This document shows, in pieces, positions 38,101 through 52,400 of a stretch of 64,000 nt of DNA. Location: assembly GCA_024138025.1 (NCBI GenBank), contig JAMXBD010001238.1, positions 124,001-188,000 of the forward strand, given 5' to 3'. Source of the stretch: Combretum micranthum. Taxonomy: Eukaryota > Streptophyta > Magnoliopsida > Myrtales > Combretaceae. The notes under the pieces are model-generated. The model did not search any database. It was not told where the DNA came from and saw only the letters and a list, made by a program, of their open reading frames with translations. Position 1 is the first letter of the stretch, and each line of letters begins with the position of its first letter. The translations under genes and the position numbers were made by a program.

Positions 38101-41100
38101 AAGGTCCCCAAAACCGGACAAAGGTGAGCCATGTGTTGCTATGGATTATAATGGACATTTAGGCTGGAAAGAATGAATTTTTGTAATGATCTCTCTGCAT
38201 GGACAGTTCTAATAATTAGACATTGATGAACAGTTTAGTTTTGCAGGGTTTTCGCTCATGTATTTAGAGTTGTGGATTGATTTTTGTTTGTTCTCTTGAA
38301 ATAAGCTGTTTTAATATTTAAAATATGGTTTATTTGCTCTGTTTATTTTGATTCTTCATTTTCTTTTAATGCTTGCTATCTGACTATGATATCATGTTTT
38401 TAACTCAATATGTTAAGCAACAGTTTTTGTGTTTGGAATCAGATAGTTATTTGTTCCTGACTCACTGACATTGGAAAGAAATAAAAGGTGGCAAGCCTGA
38501 ATAACTCTATCATTTATACAGGACGGAAATTCTGGAGAGGATTTCAATAAGGATTCCATTGAGCGTGATGAAAGGCGCCTTACAGAATTGGGTCGACGAA
38601 CTGTAGAAATATTTGTTCTTGCACATATTCAGGTTATTAATTTTTAGCCTTGACTTTTGCCTCTGGAAAAATTTTTAGATTATTGGTCCTGCAATTATTT
38701 TGTCAGTTTATTTTTTTTTCCCTCCTTTTTAATCAGATTTTAAATTTTTGACTTCTGCTGGAGCCTTTACTCTCCTACCATATACCTTCAGCATAGGTCG
38801 ATGGACTCTTGGAGTTGCATCAATACTCCCCTCATGAGCAGCATCCTTGTCCTCTTAAGGACAAAATTTGGATATTGTAGCTTAATAATAGCAACACTGT
38901 ATCCTCATGTAGCATCATTAATAGAAGAACCTGACCATTTAATCAACAACCGAGGAGCTTCATTTCCATCACGCAGGTCAAAGCTTTGCCCTGAAATCTG
39001 AGTAGGATAATGACTTTCCTCAATATTCTCAGTTTTCAAGTCTATGAAAATCTCACTGTGGTCAGGTAATTTCAGCTTATAGGCTGCATTTCCAACCCTT
39101 CCCGCTATTTGAAAAAGGACCATAAAATCTTGGAGCCAACTTGACACTTCACTTAGCTCCTATTTGTGATTGTAAAGCCATTCGTAACCTCAAAAAAACC
39201 AATCACCTTCTTGATACTTGAAGTCCCTGTGCTTTTTACTTGCTATAGCACAATTTTTAAGTTGGGCATGCTCCAAATTGCCCGTAGCTGACTAAGGATC
39301 TCATGTTGTGAGCTTAGAGCTAATCTTTGAGTGGGATCCAACCCTTCTCCTAACAAATAGATTGGTAATGATGGTGGTGTATTCCCATAGACGACCTCAA
39401 GTGGCTTCATACCTATGAACAAATGAGAGGATGTGTTGTAGGAGAATTCAGAAGTGGGAGGGTTCGCTGAAGCAAAACAACGGAGATGGACACCTACGGA
39501 GAACTTCACTTTAGCCATTTGTTTCCGGGTGATAGCTGTACTAAAATGTAGCTGAGTACCTTGTAAAGTAGACAACTCTCCAAAATCCACTACAAACAAA
39601 GGATCCTTGCCACTCACTATAGTCTGAGGAAATCCACACCACATCTTTCATTAAAACTTCAGCCACTGTCTTGGCAATATGGATGTTTTGGCAACATCAA
39701 ATGCACATACTTGGAAAAATGATCGACCACAGCAGAAAAGGGAAAAATCATAGCCCTTAGATCTTGGTAAGCCGAAGATGAAATCCATTGAAACATCTTT
39801 CCATATTGCTTTAGGAATTGGTAAAGGATTTAACAATCCAGCTGGAGTTAAAAAAGTGTTAGATTTTATTTTGCTGGTAAACCTCACAGGAAGCTACAAA
39901 TTTACCAACATCACTCTTCATACCAACGCAATAAAGGTTTGAAGCCAATTTTCTATATGTTTTGATGAAACCAGCATGTTCACTCATGGGAGTGGGGTGA
40001 AATTCATGTAAAAACAAATAAACCCAATGTGAAGTAGATGGAATCACCAATCTGTTTTCATAGTACAAAGTATCTTGCACCAAATGAGAACCACAACTGG
40101 CTTCTCTGCTTTCTTTTATAAGTTGAATCATAGAAGATGATAAAACATCTTTCAAAACATAACCTCTCATAGAATCAAGATCAGTACGAATTGGACCAGA
40201 AACGCTGGCAACTTGCTTTCCTCAAAGTTTTGGATAGAGTATCATAGCTCTATTTTCCCCGCTAGCCTTGTATTGTATATCATATTCATACCCAAGCAAT
40301 TTGGCCAACCATTGCTGTTGATTTGCATAGTAATTTGGTGATTCAATAGATGCCTTGGGCTCCTTCGATCGGTCCATACAATGAACTTTTGCCCAAGAAG
40401 ATAACGTCACCAGTGGTTAATAGATAACACTAAACCCATGAACTCTTTTTCATAGGTAGATTTCATCAGGTTTCTATCCGAAAAAGTCTTACTAAGGTAT
40501 GCTATTGGGTGCTGATTTTGCATCAAAACAGCCTCTAAACCAGTGCCAGAAGTATCACTCTCAAGAGTAAAAGGTTGGTTAAAATTAGGTGTAATTAAAA
40601 TGGTGCATATACTAATGCTTGCTGCGAACTATGAAGTGACTCAAGGGTGGATTCGTTCCACTCAAATGCATCTTTTTTTAACAAAGTAGTCAATGGCTGT
40701 GCTAGTTCCCATAATGTTTTTCCAGAGCTAAATACTGGGAAAACACCTTGGTAGAGTATTTTTTAGGTTGGAAGATCCCTCTCTCTTGTGCAGTTTATTG
40801 CCATCAGGTTGTGGAAAAACCATGGTATTCTGAATGTCTTGGGAAGTAAGGAAGGTTTCTTCTACTTTCGTTTTGCCTCTTCAGATCAACTTGAATCCAT
40901 TCTAGCTAGACCGTGGTATTTTGCTCAATGGTATTTGGCTATCCAAAAATGGCGTCGTGGTATGGCATTAGATAAGCTTTAACCTTCGGTTTTACCAGCT
41001 TTGGTGATGAAGGTATCAACTATGTTGCTAGTGGAGTGGGTGTCCCTTTACGAGCTGACACTCTCACTGCATCAAGAGAGAGGGCAAATCATGTGAGGGT

Positions 41101-43361
41101 CCTTGTGGAATAGATGCTAAAGAAGAGTTGGTCCATCAAGTAGAAATCATCACTGAGGATGCTGCCTCCACCATCATTTTGGTGGAGTCTCAATGGCTTC
41201 TGCCTAGAGCCTTAAGTTTAAGGCTTTTGGCCATTCTTGTTTTTCCAAATCAAGATTGTAGATGGAGAAGGCCCTTCATTACCCAAAAGCAAGCAGGTTT
41301 CAAAGCCCTCTAATGAATCTGAAGTCTCTTCTCCTTTAGTTGATGGCCTCTCCTCATCCAAGCGTGCGAAGAGCCATAAGGCTATTGAGGAAGTGATATC
41401 CCCGCTTAAACATGTTAAAGGGGTTCGAGGTTTGTTGTGGATGGGGAAGCTGATACTTATGCTATTTTTAATGGTGGCTAACCTCTACCCTTTGATCAAG
41501 CTCCTCTCATGTGTCAGAAACTCCTCTAAAGGATACCTCTGGAGGCTTTTCTTCTACTATGGAGGTCCAAGCGGACCATAATCTTCATGATTCTATCATG
41601 ACCAAAACTCCGGCTGGTCTTCTTAATCACACTTGACCAAGGAGTCTAGATCTTCCTTAGTTACCAGCGGCAAAAGCTCCTCTAGTAGGAGAAAGAAAAA
41701 GCGTTTCTTCAAGAGAAGAAGACGCACCTTCACTTAATCCCTCTGCATTTTAGATATGAATTTTGCGGCTTGGAATGTTTGTGGCATAAATGATCCAATC
41801 AAAGTAGCCAATGTAAGGAAGGTTTTTCAGAAAATGATATTCTATGGTGGGCTGCTTGAAACTAGAGTAAACTATACTTGAACGAAGTTTTGATTAGGCA
41901 AACAATTAGTTGAAATTGGAATTTTGCAATAAATAGTCTTGCTAGAAAACGCATTTGGTTGGGTTGGGATGCGAGTGTGGGATGTTGCGGTGTTAAAGGA
42001 GCACAGCAGTTTTCTCATTGCATTTGCACAAAGAGGAGGACAAATGAGACAATATTTATGCATCTCTTTCTATTATAGAAAGCTTGGATTATTTTAGTGT
42101 GTTTCAATGTAACTAGATCCATTGAAGAAAGCTTGGGGGAAATCAGATGCTCAACCAGGCTATCTATGATTTTTAAGGTTTTCCTCGACAATGTTGAATT
42201 AGAAGACTTTCATTTTGTGGGGAGTATCTTCTTGTGGTCAAACAAAAGACCTGATAATCTAATCTTAAAGAAACTCAACCGAGTGTTAGTTAGCTTGGAT
42301 GCTTAAATTCCCTTGTTCAATTGCTAAGTTCCTTCCCCCACAACTATTTGATCATGCTTTATGTATGGTCTATGGCAATTTTAGTTGTTCTTGCCGCAAA
42401 TCTCCTTTCAAGTTTTTTGACTTTTGGGTTGAATCGGAAGGCTTCTTACACTTGGTTGTTGACATTTGGAAAACCACGTTTTGGGCTCTATTTTCTTGCA
42501 AGTGGTGCGTAAGCTTAAGCTCCTAAAATCAGAGCTTAAGAAATTTGACTCTAAGAGAGTTTTCTAATATATCCTCTAAAGTGGCCCAAGCAAAATCCTT
42601 GCTTTGTAGCTTGCAATCAGACATTGGTTGGGGAAATACTTCTCTATCACAAAAGGAGACAAAAGCTTTCAAGAAGTACTATCTGTTGAGAAATGTTGAG
42701 GAAAGCTTTTATAAGCAAGAGTCGAGGATTAAGTGGCATAACTTGGTGATAAAAATACATCTTTCTTTCACAAAGCCATGATCCAAAGACATAATTGCAA
42801 TGTCATTGTTTCTTTGGGAAGAGCAAATGGTTTGATAGCCCTCGGGGACCAGGCTATCCATAAAGAGGTGGTGGAGTACTTCTCTAAAATATTCTCAGAC
42901 CAAGAACTTGATATCAGTTACATGGTAGTTGAATAGACTGCAAATTGACTTTCTAGAGTCAAGTTGTTTTGATGAAGAGATAAAAGCTACTTTTTTCTCA
43001 CAAGCTAATGGGAAGGCCTTGGGTCCTTATGGGTGTACTGTGAAATTTTTGGAGGGGACATCATTGCTGCTATCTAGGAGTTTTTACACTTGGGGATTCC
43101 TCCTCAAAGAGGTAAATAGCATCATGATTTCTCTTGTTCCTAAAGTCTAATGCTTCTTCCCTTTTGGACTACAGACCTATATCTTGTTGTAATGTAATCT
43201 ACAATAGTGTTGTTAAAGGCGCTCGCCTTGTGCGCTTAGGTGCTCCGGCGAGGTGAAGCGCAAGCTTGTGCCTTGTGATGGCCCAGGCGAGCGCCTTTTG
43301 CGTCTAGTCGCAAGGCGTAGGAGCGCTGAGGCAAGTGTTAATGAATGGCGCACATGACCCC

Positions 43362-43405
<44 letters not shown>

Positions 43406-46400
43406 AAAAAGGGGAGAGAAAAGGTTAGGGTTAGGGTTTAGAAGTGGAGACCAGGGGAAGGAGAAGGGAAAGAGAAGTTTGGTGCTAGTTAGAGTTTGGA
43501 ACAGAGGGGGAGGGGAACAGTGGGTTTTTTGGGTTGGGGTTTAAAGGGAAGACCGAGGGTTAGGTCAAAAGGATGGGAAGAAGAGAGAGGAGATGCTGAG
43601 GATGAAGTGAGAAGGAGAAAGGAGAATGGATGGGGAGGATGGTTGAGAGGTGTCGGAAGGCGAAGAGAGAGAGGATAGGAGTTTACAAATAGACATGCAT
43701 GTTTTCTTTTCAAGTCAGCTGATATGTGTAATGCACAATTTGCTTATTTATGATGGTTTCTTTTATTTTAATGTTTTTTTTTCCTTTTTTCACTATGTTA
43801 TCATGCTGGGATGTTGTAAGACAGCTGACAAATGGATTAAAAATAAAGGGCAAGGTATATTAGTAAAAGCATTTGCTAGAAAGTTAAAAAGCTAAAAGTA
43901 TATTCTAGAAACTCTTACCCCCAGTCTCTCTCTAAATAATAAAACTATTATAATAATAAAAGAAAATTTTAATTTATTAAATAAAGAGTCTCTTTTTTGT
44001 GTTTAATTAAATTTATAAATTTATTAAAACAATAAATTTTTTTTTTTCTTTTTGGGAGTAATGGGAAGTGGTTTGTACTCCTATTGTTGAAGGAGGCTTG
44101 GGTATACCCATATTAGAGATTTGGACAAAACCACCCAACTAAAACTTGTATGGAATTTATGTAAGGGTGGACCAAGAAACGTATGGGTTGACCAGATCCA
44201 TACTGTTTTCCTTTAAGGGTGGAAGCTTTTGGTCAGTTAAACCGTCATCCTTTTGCTCTTGGACTTGGCATAAGCTCCTCAATATGTGAAATTCTATCCT
44301 CCAGCTCTTTAGTTGGCAAGTTGGAAATGGCCTTTCTATCTCTCTTTGGGAAGATTTTTGGCTCCCTCAAGGCCCTCTTGATAGCATTTTCAATTCTAGG
44401 GGAATAACTTCTTTAGGCTTACCTTTAAAGCTAGGCTTTGGTCCATAATTGAAGTTGATTCATGGCCTTTTCTCCCTCTTCCCTTTTGGGGTAGTATCCA
44501 CATTCCTCCAAACATCAAACCGAACTCCTTAATGGATGGGAAACTGGTATGGTGGCCATCCTTTAGTAGTATTTTCTCCATCAAGAGCACATATAGCGCC
44601 CTCTCTCAGAATGGCACGGCTGCTCCTTTGTCCAAGATCGTGTGGAGAAAAAAAATCCATTCTTAGGCATTGTTTCATCCTTTGGCTCACCATCAATAAC
44701 AAACCCTACACACTCGATAAGCTTTTTTGTAGGGTATTGCTTCATCAAAATCATGCTATTTTTGCAATTTAGAGGATGAAACCATACTCATCTCTTCTTT
44801 GATTGCTCTTTTTCTAAGGCTGTTTGGGAGGAAGTCAGCAAATCTCTTCAATGCCGACCTTCTTTTATTTCATGGCAAGGAGCAATAGATGGCCTTATTC
44901 TCTCTCGAAAAGGTCCCATTTTGGATAAATGGAAGTCAGCATTGATAGCATTTGTTTACTGCATTTGGAGAAAGAGGAATTCTTTATGATTGGGCCTTAA
45001 CACCACAAATGTATCCCGTTTAATAAGGCTAATCTTGAACTATGTTTTTGCACTTAATAGCTGATTGTTTGTATTTTTTCATAATAATGGTTTTGTACTA
45101 GTTTTGAGCTTGTAAATTTAGGCTTTTGTCCCCTGTATCCCTCGTATTTCGGTTGTATACCTTCTATTGGTTAAATAAAATTTTGAATTAACCCAAAAAA
45201 AAAAAAACTGATAAAACAAAAAAACATTGCACCTCCTTTATTGTTGTAGGGATCAGCCGCTCGATCACTCTTTTAACCTCGCCGAAATTATGTCCTAAAT
45301 ACTTCAAAGAAGGTTGTCCAATGACACACACATTTCTTTTTATCCATGCTAAATTGATGTTTTCTCAAAAAATCCAATATAATGTGTAAATGGATCATAT
45401 GTGTATCCAAATCCTCACTTTGAATGAGGAAATCATTGAAAAGTACTAATACAAAGCCTCCTCAAATAGGGATGGAATAAATCATTCATAGTCGCTTGAA
45501 AGGTGGTGCATGCATTAGTGAGGCCAAAAGGCATCACCAAGAATTCATAATACCCTTAGTGCGCTCTAAAAGCAGTTTTAGGTATATCTTCTAGAAATAT
45601 GCGAATTTGGTGATAGCTTACTTTTAGATCAAGATAGTCACTTTAAACAACTGATCTAACAACTCATCTATTAGAGGAATAAGATACTTGTCAAGAGTTG
45701 TGGCCTCATTTATTGCCCTATAATCCACAAAAGAATTTCCATGATTCGTCTTTTTTTTTTTTTTTTTTCAACTAATATGATAGGGCTTCAAAAAATGGAC
45801 TAGAGCTGGCCTGAATTATTCCTGCTCCAAGCATTTCTTTCACTAACCTTTCAATTTCATCTTTTTGAATTTGTGCATAGTGATATAGTCAAAGAGTAAT
45901 AGGGCCAACCTTCTCCTTCAATGGGATTCTTTGATCTATGCTTCTTGTAGGTGGTAAACTACTCTGCCTGAAAAACATTAGCATACTCTTCCATTGATGC
46001 ATCCAACCAAGAGCCAAGTGGAGCCAAGTCAGCAACGTAGTTCTCAACATCAATTTGCCATAATGTTACATTCATCTACTTTATCCATTTGCCTTAGTGA
46101 TTTTAAAGTAACACTAGATTTTTGCAAAGCTTTATCACCACCCAAGATCAATTCTTTTTGTTATAAGGAATTTTCATAGCCATTAATTTCCAATCAACTT
46201 TTATCTCACCAAGAGTTTGTAACCTAGTAGTGATATGAAAATTATTAACATTCAATTGTAAATTACGACACAAGTCTAGATTGAATGGAATGACTATCTC
46301 CCAACTTAACTGAAAATGGCAAGGTAGTGCTTTATTGTTAAATTAATCTTGTAGACACAGAATTATGACTAGTCCCACTGTCTGCCCAAAAAATCCCCCC

Positions 46401-49400
46401 TAGATATCATTGTCTTTGGCGATTAAAGCCATTTAAGGCAAGGAAAGGTAACTCAATGCTGATCAACCTTTTGCTGATTCTCAGCCTGATGCTTAGCAAC
46501 ATTTATGCTTTCTGCTTCAACCCATTCATCAAAAATTGTCACCTTCTGTTATATCCCTTGTGTGAAGTGATGTGAATAGTGCATGAACATTAACATGAAC
46601 AGTGTTTTTGCATGTGCTGTAGTGTGTGGGTGTTATGATGAATAAACGCTAGGACATGTTTTTGTTATATGTAATAATTGGAGAAAATTTAGGGATTTGG
46701 CAATTACTTATGTAATTATATATATGTAACCAGAGAGAGAGAATAAAGATAAATCATATTTGTCAGAAAAAATTTTAAAGAGTTCAAGAGATCTTTAATC
46801 ATGAGATCGTAAGGTTTTCTCTAACGAGTCCTAACTAAGAGACTGTCAGCATTTCTCTCAGTGAGCCTGAAAAATTAATTTTTAGTCAATCCTGCATCAC
46901 CTTCATCCTCCATAATTGTAACCCGAAGTAATTTATTTGAACTCTTATGATTAAAAGTGTAGGGTTGAACACAATAAAGGAAAAATCCTTGTTTTTCTTA
47001 TCTAAAAACACAGAATAAGGAATTTTAGACCCTTTTCTACCTAAGACACGGGGACCTCCACTACTTGCAACATTGGAAACCATTGAGGTTGTGCCAATTT
47101 TTTTCACTCATTTTCTTTTTATGTTGAAATCAACTAGCATACTACCACCGTTTTCGTTAGTGAACTGTCTCCATGAAGCACTTGGGAATTAATGAACATG
47201 GACATGACTGGGGAACTCATATGTGACACAGAACTATAAGTATGCACAATAGAAGCGACTCGTGTAACAACTAAATCATGTCTTACAAATTTTCCAGTAT
47301 CAACTGCACGATGCATAGGAGAAACCATTGATGGTAAATAATTATAAGAGTGTGTAATCTATTGTGAAAAAGGAAAATTGTAGATGTAGACCATAGGAAA
47401 TTAAGCCCAAGTATTGGTAATTGCATTACAAAAGAAGTGCAAGGACAAAAACGATGACTATCAGCCTTGGTTGGTGAGGGTTTTCTACCCATACTAGAGA
47501 GTCATTACTTATCGAAGCTAGTTGTGAGTGAAGCTGGGAGGTCTTGGTTGATGTTCCATAATACCCCCAACGAACTGCAATCATTTTCTTTTTTCTGAAT
47601 CAATGTGCTAATTCAATTTATAGATCTGTCTCTGTCCAATGCAATTAGCAACTGCACCCTTAAGATGCTCTTTGTCATACCATAATCAAATTGTGTTGCC
47701 ATCCTGTATCCTCTGTTTTATCAAATTTCTAGCTATTCCTCTTAAATGCAATATCTTTATCCAATCCCGAGCATCACAGGGAGTTTTATTTGCTAGAAAT
47801 TATGTCCCTTTAGTGAATCACTTATTCAACTTGGCCATTGATAATTATCACTTCCTATGGAAGATTGCGTATGTTTCAATTATACAGCTGAGTTCCACTC
47901 CACAACATCAATGATCCAAAGTCCACATTCAATCTTAGGCTTAGAATAACTTCGTGAGCCAACTTAGGCTTAGCTTTTTATCATCATCTTTTTGTATTCA
48001 TCTTGGGAGTGAGTTGTGTCCAAATACACTTTGGAAATGCAAAATAAGATGACCAATAGACTTGTAGTTGGAAAAGAATTTTCTTAATTAACTGAACTCT
48101 ACTGGTGAAGGACAAAACTTCCTAGTCCGAAGATTAATATGAGAGCCAACTCTTTGAACAAATCAGGACAAGGAGTTTTTGATGGTTTAGAGGATGCTAA
48201 TGGGATTCTGTGGTACTCTACTGGGTGGGAATCTAGTGTGAAACCTAAGCAAAGGACAATATCTTCTTGGACAAGAGGAGGAACACCACCAAGAAACACC
48301 TGGCTTTTGGTAGATTCTATAAGGTCTTAAAAACTTCTCTCTTTGATTAAGCTTTAAAGAGAATCAAGATCTCGCCCCACAGAAACGATGTTATTGGTGA
48401 AACATTGGTGAGTTGGTTTTTCCTTTCAGCATCCTAATGGAACTTAAACTTGGATTCTAAGGCTTTACTTTTAAAAAGGCCAAAAAAAAAAAAAAAAAAA
48501 AAAACCTCTTTTACTAGAACTTAGAGACAATGAGAGAGAGGGTCTCCTTTTCAATCTAGAATTTGAATGAAACTTACCAATTACCCATTTAGGTTTGTGG
48601 AAATCAGGTGGTTGTGACATGTTAAAAGTCTAAATTTATAATTGGAAATGGGAAATTTAGCACTGACTACCCTTGGAAAGGAAATTGCAACTAGTTATAT
48701 TATTAGCTTTCATGGTACTTACTTTTATTGAACATCTAAGACTCAAAGAAGCTTAATGATATTCTTTTACAAGCACTTGGGACACGAGATTGTTGCCTGC
48801 CATCCAGTTTCTTTGGTAAAAACAGTTTGTTCCTTGCCTCTTAAAGAAGGAAGTAGTGGCTTTAATCAGTCCACTAGAATCTTTGAAATACATTTGTAAA
48901 TAGAATGATTGAAGTTCAATTGAAGCTTTCTAAGGGTTTACATGTAGAAAAAAAGTTGAGTGGCCTAGGTCACTTCATTCCCACGCTTGTTGAAAAGATT
49001 GCATTGAAACCATTGGCTTTTGGATACTTGTGTAATGCCATAGAAAAGAAAGCTTCCTTCGTCTCTTCTGCTGTCACAAGTCCAAGCCCCTTAATCACCA
49101 TTGGACACTTTCCTTTTTAATAGCAGAGTTTAGAACATTCTTATAATCCAAATTTATCTTCATCTCCATCAATTGTATCTGGAAAAAAATCTTCACTGTC
49201 TTTTAGCTCTTTTGCTCAAGAGACCAGTGTTGTCATCCCTCAATAAGGAATGGATAGAGTTCTTATTTTTCCAATGCTTCCAAGGAAGATAGAAGGATGA
49301 TTTCCTATCTCTAAGTGCAAGCCATTTCATTCTTGCCTTTTGTTTCTGGAGACTTCTCATCAGATGATAAAATTTTTGAAAGATTGTTTTTTGTCCCACC

Positions 49401-52400
49401 CACCTTCCTATAATTTTTCTGAATGTGATGGGGATTCTCTTTTACTTGTTGAGTTTTCATTCTCAAATTTGAAAAATCTGATTTATTGAAATTCTTCAAC
49501 TCCCCATCGAGCAACTTCAAATTGAACAGACTTCAAATATAGCTGTGCCTTTCACTTGTCTATTCCAAACATATGCCACACTGTCCTTGAACTTAGTGTG
49601 GTTACACCAAAAGTTAAAGAAACAAAAAGAGGGAAGAAAAAACAGTAAAGGAAAAAAAGCATTTCTTTTTGGTTTTTAGCTCTATAACAGCCTTAAAATT
49701 CAGCAAGAAGTCGATGACTAGTTTGGACCTATATTATCTATGAGAATATTCTGAATTTGTTGGTGTACTAATATATATTTTTTACCTTGTGATATTTGTG
49801 TATACAGTAATAAAATTGAAGTTGCCTATCAAGAAGCTGTTGCTTTGAAGCGGCAGGAGGAGTTGATCCGTGAAGAAGAGGCAGCTTGGCTTGCTGAGAG
49901 TGAGCAGAAGGCAAAGCGGGGAGCGAATGCAAAAGAAAAGAAGTCAAAGAAAAAGCAGGTTTATATTGTGATTCATTTTCTTGGGGATTATTTAATTCAA
50001 AAGTTTGAAATAGGGTTTACAGAATCAATATAATCTGTTAAAACCTTATTTTATTTTATTTTTTTTACTGTAATGAGAAGAATAGCTATCCTATAGGCCC
50101 TTGAAATTTCATTATAGTTGGGTTGTAAGTTCCATGAAAAAATTGATTTGATTTAGAAATGATCTGCTGCAAGACAAGGAGAAAGATAACTGAATGAATA
50201 TTATAAGTTGATCTGCTAGTCAATTAGTTAATGGAATAAGTGCCATGAAAAGATTGATTTGATTGAGAATACCTATTTGAAGTCATGGGGACAGATAATG
50301 GAATGATAATAAGTTGATCTGCTAGTCAAAATTTTCTTCTTTCCCTTTTTTTTTCGTAGCATTATTCTTTAACCTGAAAGTTCATTGTCCTTGTAAGTTC
50401 CTTGAAACCATAGTTCATTGAAAAGATTGATATGATTAAGTAATATCCATTGTAAGCCATGTTTGTATGTACTATTTGACTTGCAGATCAACTTACGATT
50501 TTCATCGAATCATCTTTTCTCCTTGTCCTGCAATAGTGTAAGAAAGAAACCGTGAGTTTTGAAAAATTTTTGGGAATGCAAGTTTCTTGCTGCAGTTTTC
50601 TAACTGTCTCCTTTGATAAGTCATATTCTTTTATGTCTTTTGACAATAGGTTTTATAACCTGGTAAAATTTCATTCTGTGAAGGGGATTAGGGAGTCTGT
50701 TTAGAGGAGATATTTTGTTCTTTCCTTCTTGATGTCTTCTATATCCAGGCTAAGCAGAAGCGCCTCAATCGAAAGCAAGGACAAGGAGAGAGAAGAAAGA
50801 AACCTTGCCCAAGAGAATAACAAATGGATGATGCTGGTATCGAGAAAGAAGAGCTGATGTTGGAACAGGTGCAGCCTGTGCTCGGAAAATCTGATGCATT
50901 GGAAGATGGTTCAGATTTATCAGATTGGTGGAGTTGGAGTGTGGTGCTGAAGTAATGCAAGCTGATTCAGAGGAGAGAGATGCAAGTCCAGTTAACTGGG
51001 ATACAGACACATCAGAAGTCCATCACCTACAGAAGCCAGCAGCAGTGGTGTTGGTGGCCTATCACTGTTCAGAATGAAAATCTTGAAAGAAGAGCCTGTC
51101 TACAATGGATGATAGTTCCTCAACATGTTCTCGATTCAGTCCTTCTGTTATAATGAGCGGGCTACAGAAGGGAAGCTTGTTTCCTAACCACAAAAGTCAG
51201 AGGTCACCTGGAAGGTGATAAATTTTTATCTTTTATAATGCATGTTGGAAGTTACATTTGTTGATGCTTTTGCCTTTGATATACAGGGAAAGGGTCAGGA
51301 AGTAAAGTCACACATGATGGAACAATGGGCTACAAAACTGATAATCAGCCATCAGGGCCTTTAGTTGATATGGGGGGTCCTCTGATGTTTCTGGATGTAG
51401 TATTAAGGCAGCTGATGCGAGTTGGTGGCAGGTGCTTCCTCATTGCGTGATCAGAGAACACACTAGAGCACCAAGTGAGAAAGGTGCATGTCCTTTCCTT
51501 TTCTGTTTTTTACTCTCTCTCTCTCACACAAAAGGTATATATGACAAAGCTGATGTATTGCATGGATGGTAATAGGGGTCTTCACATTCATAGGAGCTGA
51601 TTATTATTTTTATTTATTTATTTATTTTTGGCTTGAAAAAATATTAATTCTACTTGTTTTCAAACCTCTAACTGGTGAATTTATGGTCAGTGTATATTAG
51701 CATTTAGAGATCTACATCGTTGCTTGAATGATAGGTGCTGGCTCAGTTTGATTTGTTGAAACTGGATTCAGAGCTATATGTCAATTTCGATTTAAATCCA
51801 AAAAAGAGGACCATTTGCTATTTTAGTTATTATTTATCTAGTGTATTTCACCATCATGTTGTAATTGCATTTCTGATGAATGATGTTAATAGTTAACTAA
51901 TTTACCATAATAAGAAATTTTTTTTTTTTGTTAGACAGACTTTGTTACCTAGCAATGGAGACATATATAGACAAAATATAACTTATTTTTATTTTTATTT
52001 TTTTATGACCAGTAACTGTAAAGAAGTCATACATAACCAATTGCATTATATTAGAGTTGGCCTGGTTATGTTTTATGCTTACACAGTCGTCAAACTGAAT
52101 GGGAAATGTGGGTGGATTTTTAAACTGAAATGTGCGGAGTTATTATCATATATTAACATCTTATTTTAGGCTTTTAACTTCTGCCCTTTTTTTTTTTGGT
52201 TGTGACTTCTCTAGATTTATTATTCTTGATAATTTGATTATTTATCATTCTTGATTATTTTATGTATTCGTATACATACATACATATATATTGTTTGGAA
52301 GAATACTTACACTGAATATTACAGTAAACCAAAAAAGAGGATAATTTGAATGTTGACCATATACAAAGGCAATTTCACCCTTGCTTGCGATTTATTATTT

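Larger units (their letters stand above)
38633..49807 (+). other. Intron 8, 11.2 kb, filled with nested transposons
   Basis: It has a GTTATT donor and a TATACAG acceptor. The exons on either side are adjacent in the family protein. Contents left to right: G2 chromovirus (minus) split by a + strand LINE and by a 350-bp LTR-like insert, then a minus-strand LINE. Most of the intron length is insertion sequence. Confidence 0.85.

Noticed and set aside
37802..38158. Minus-strand open frame of 118 codons
   Set aside because: It is antisense to conserved exon 7 and has no family resemblance of its own.
43335..43713. Several overlapping open frames on both strands
   Set aside because: They arise from (GA)n and purine-biased low-complexity sequence.
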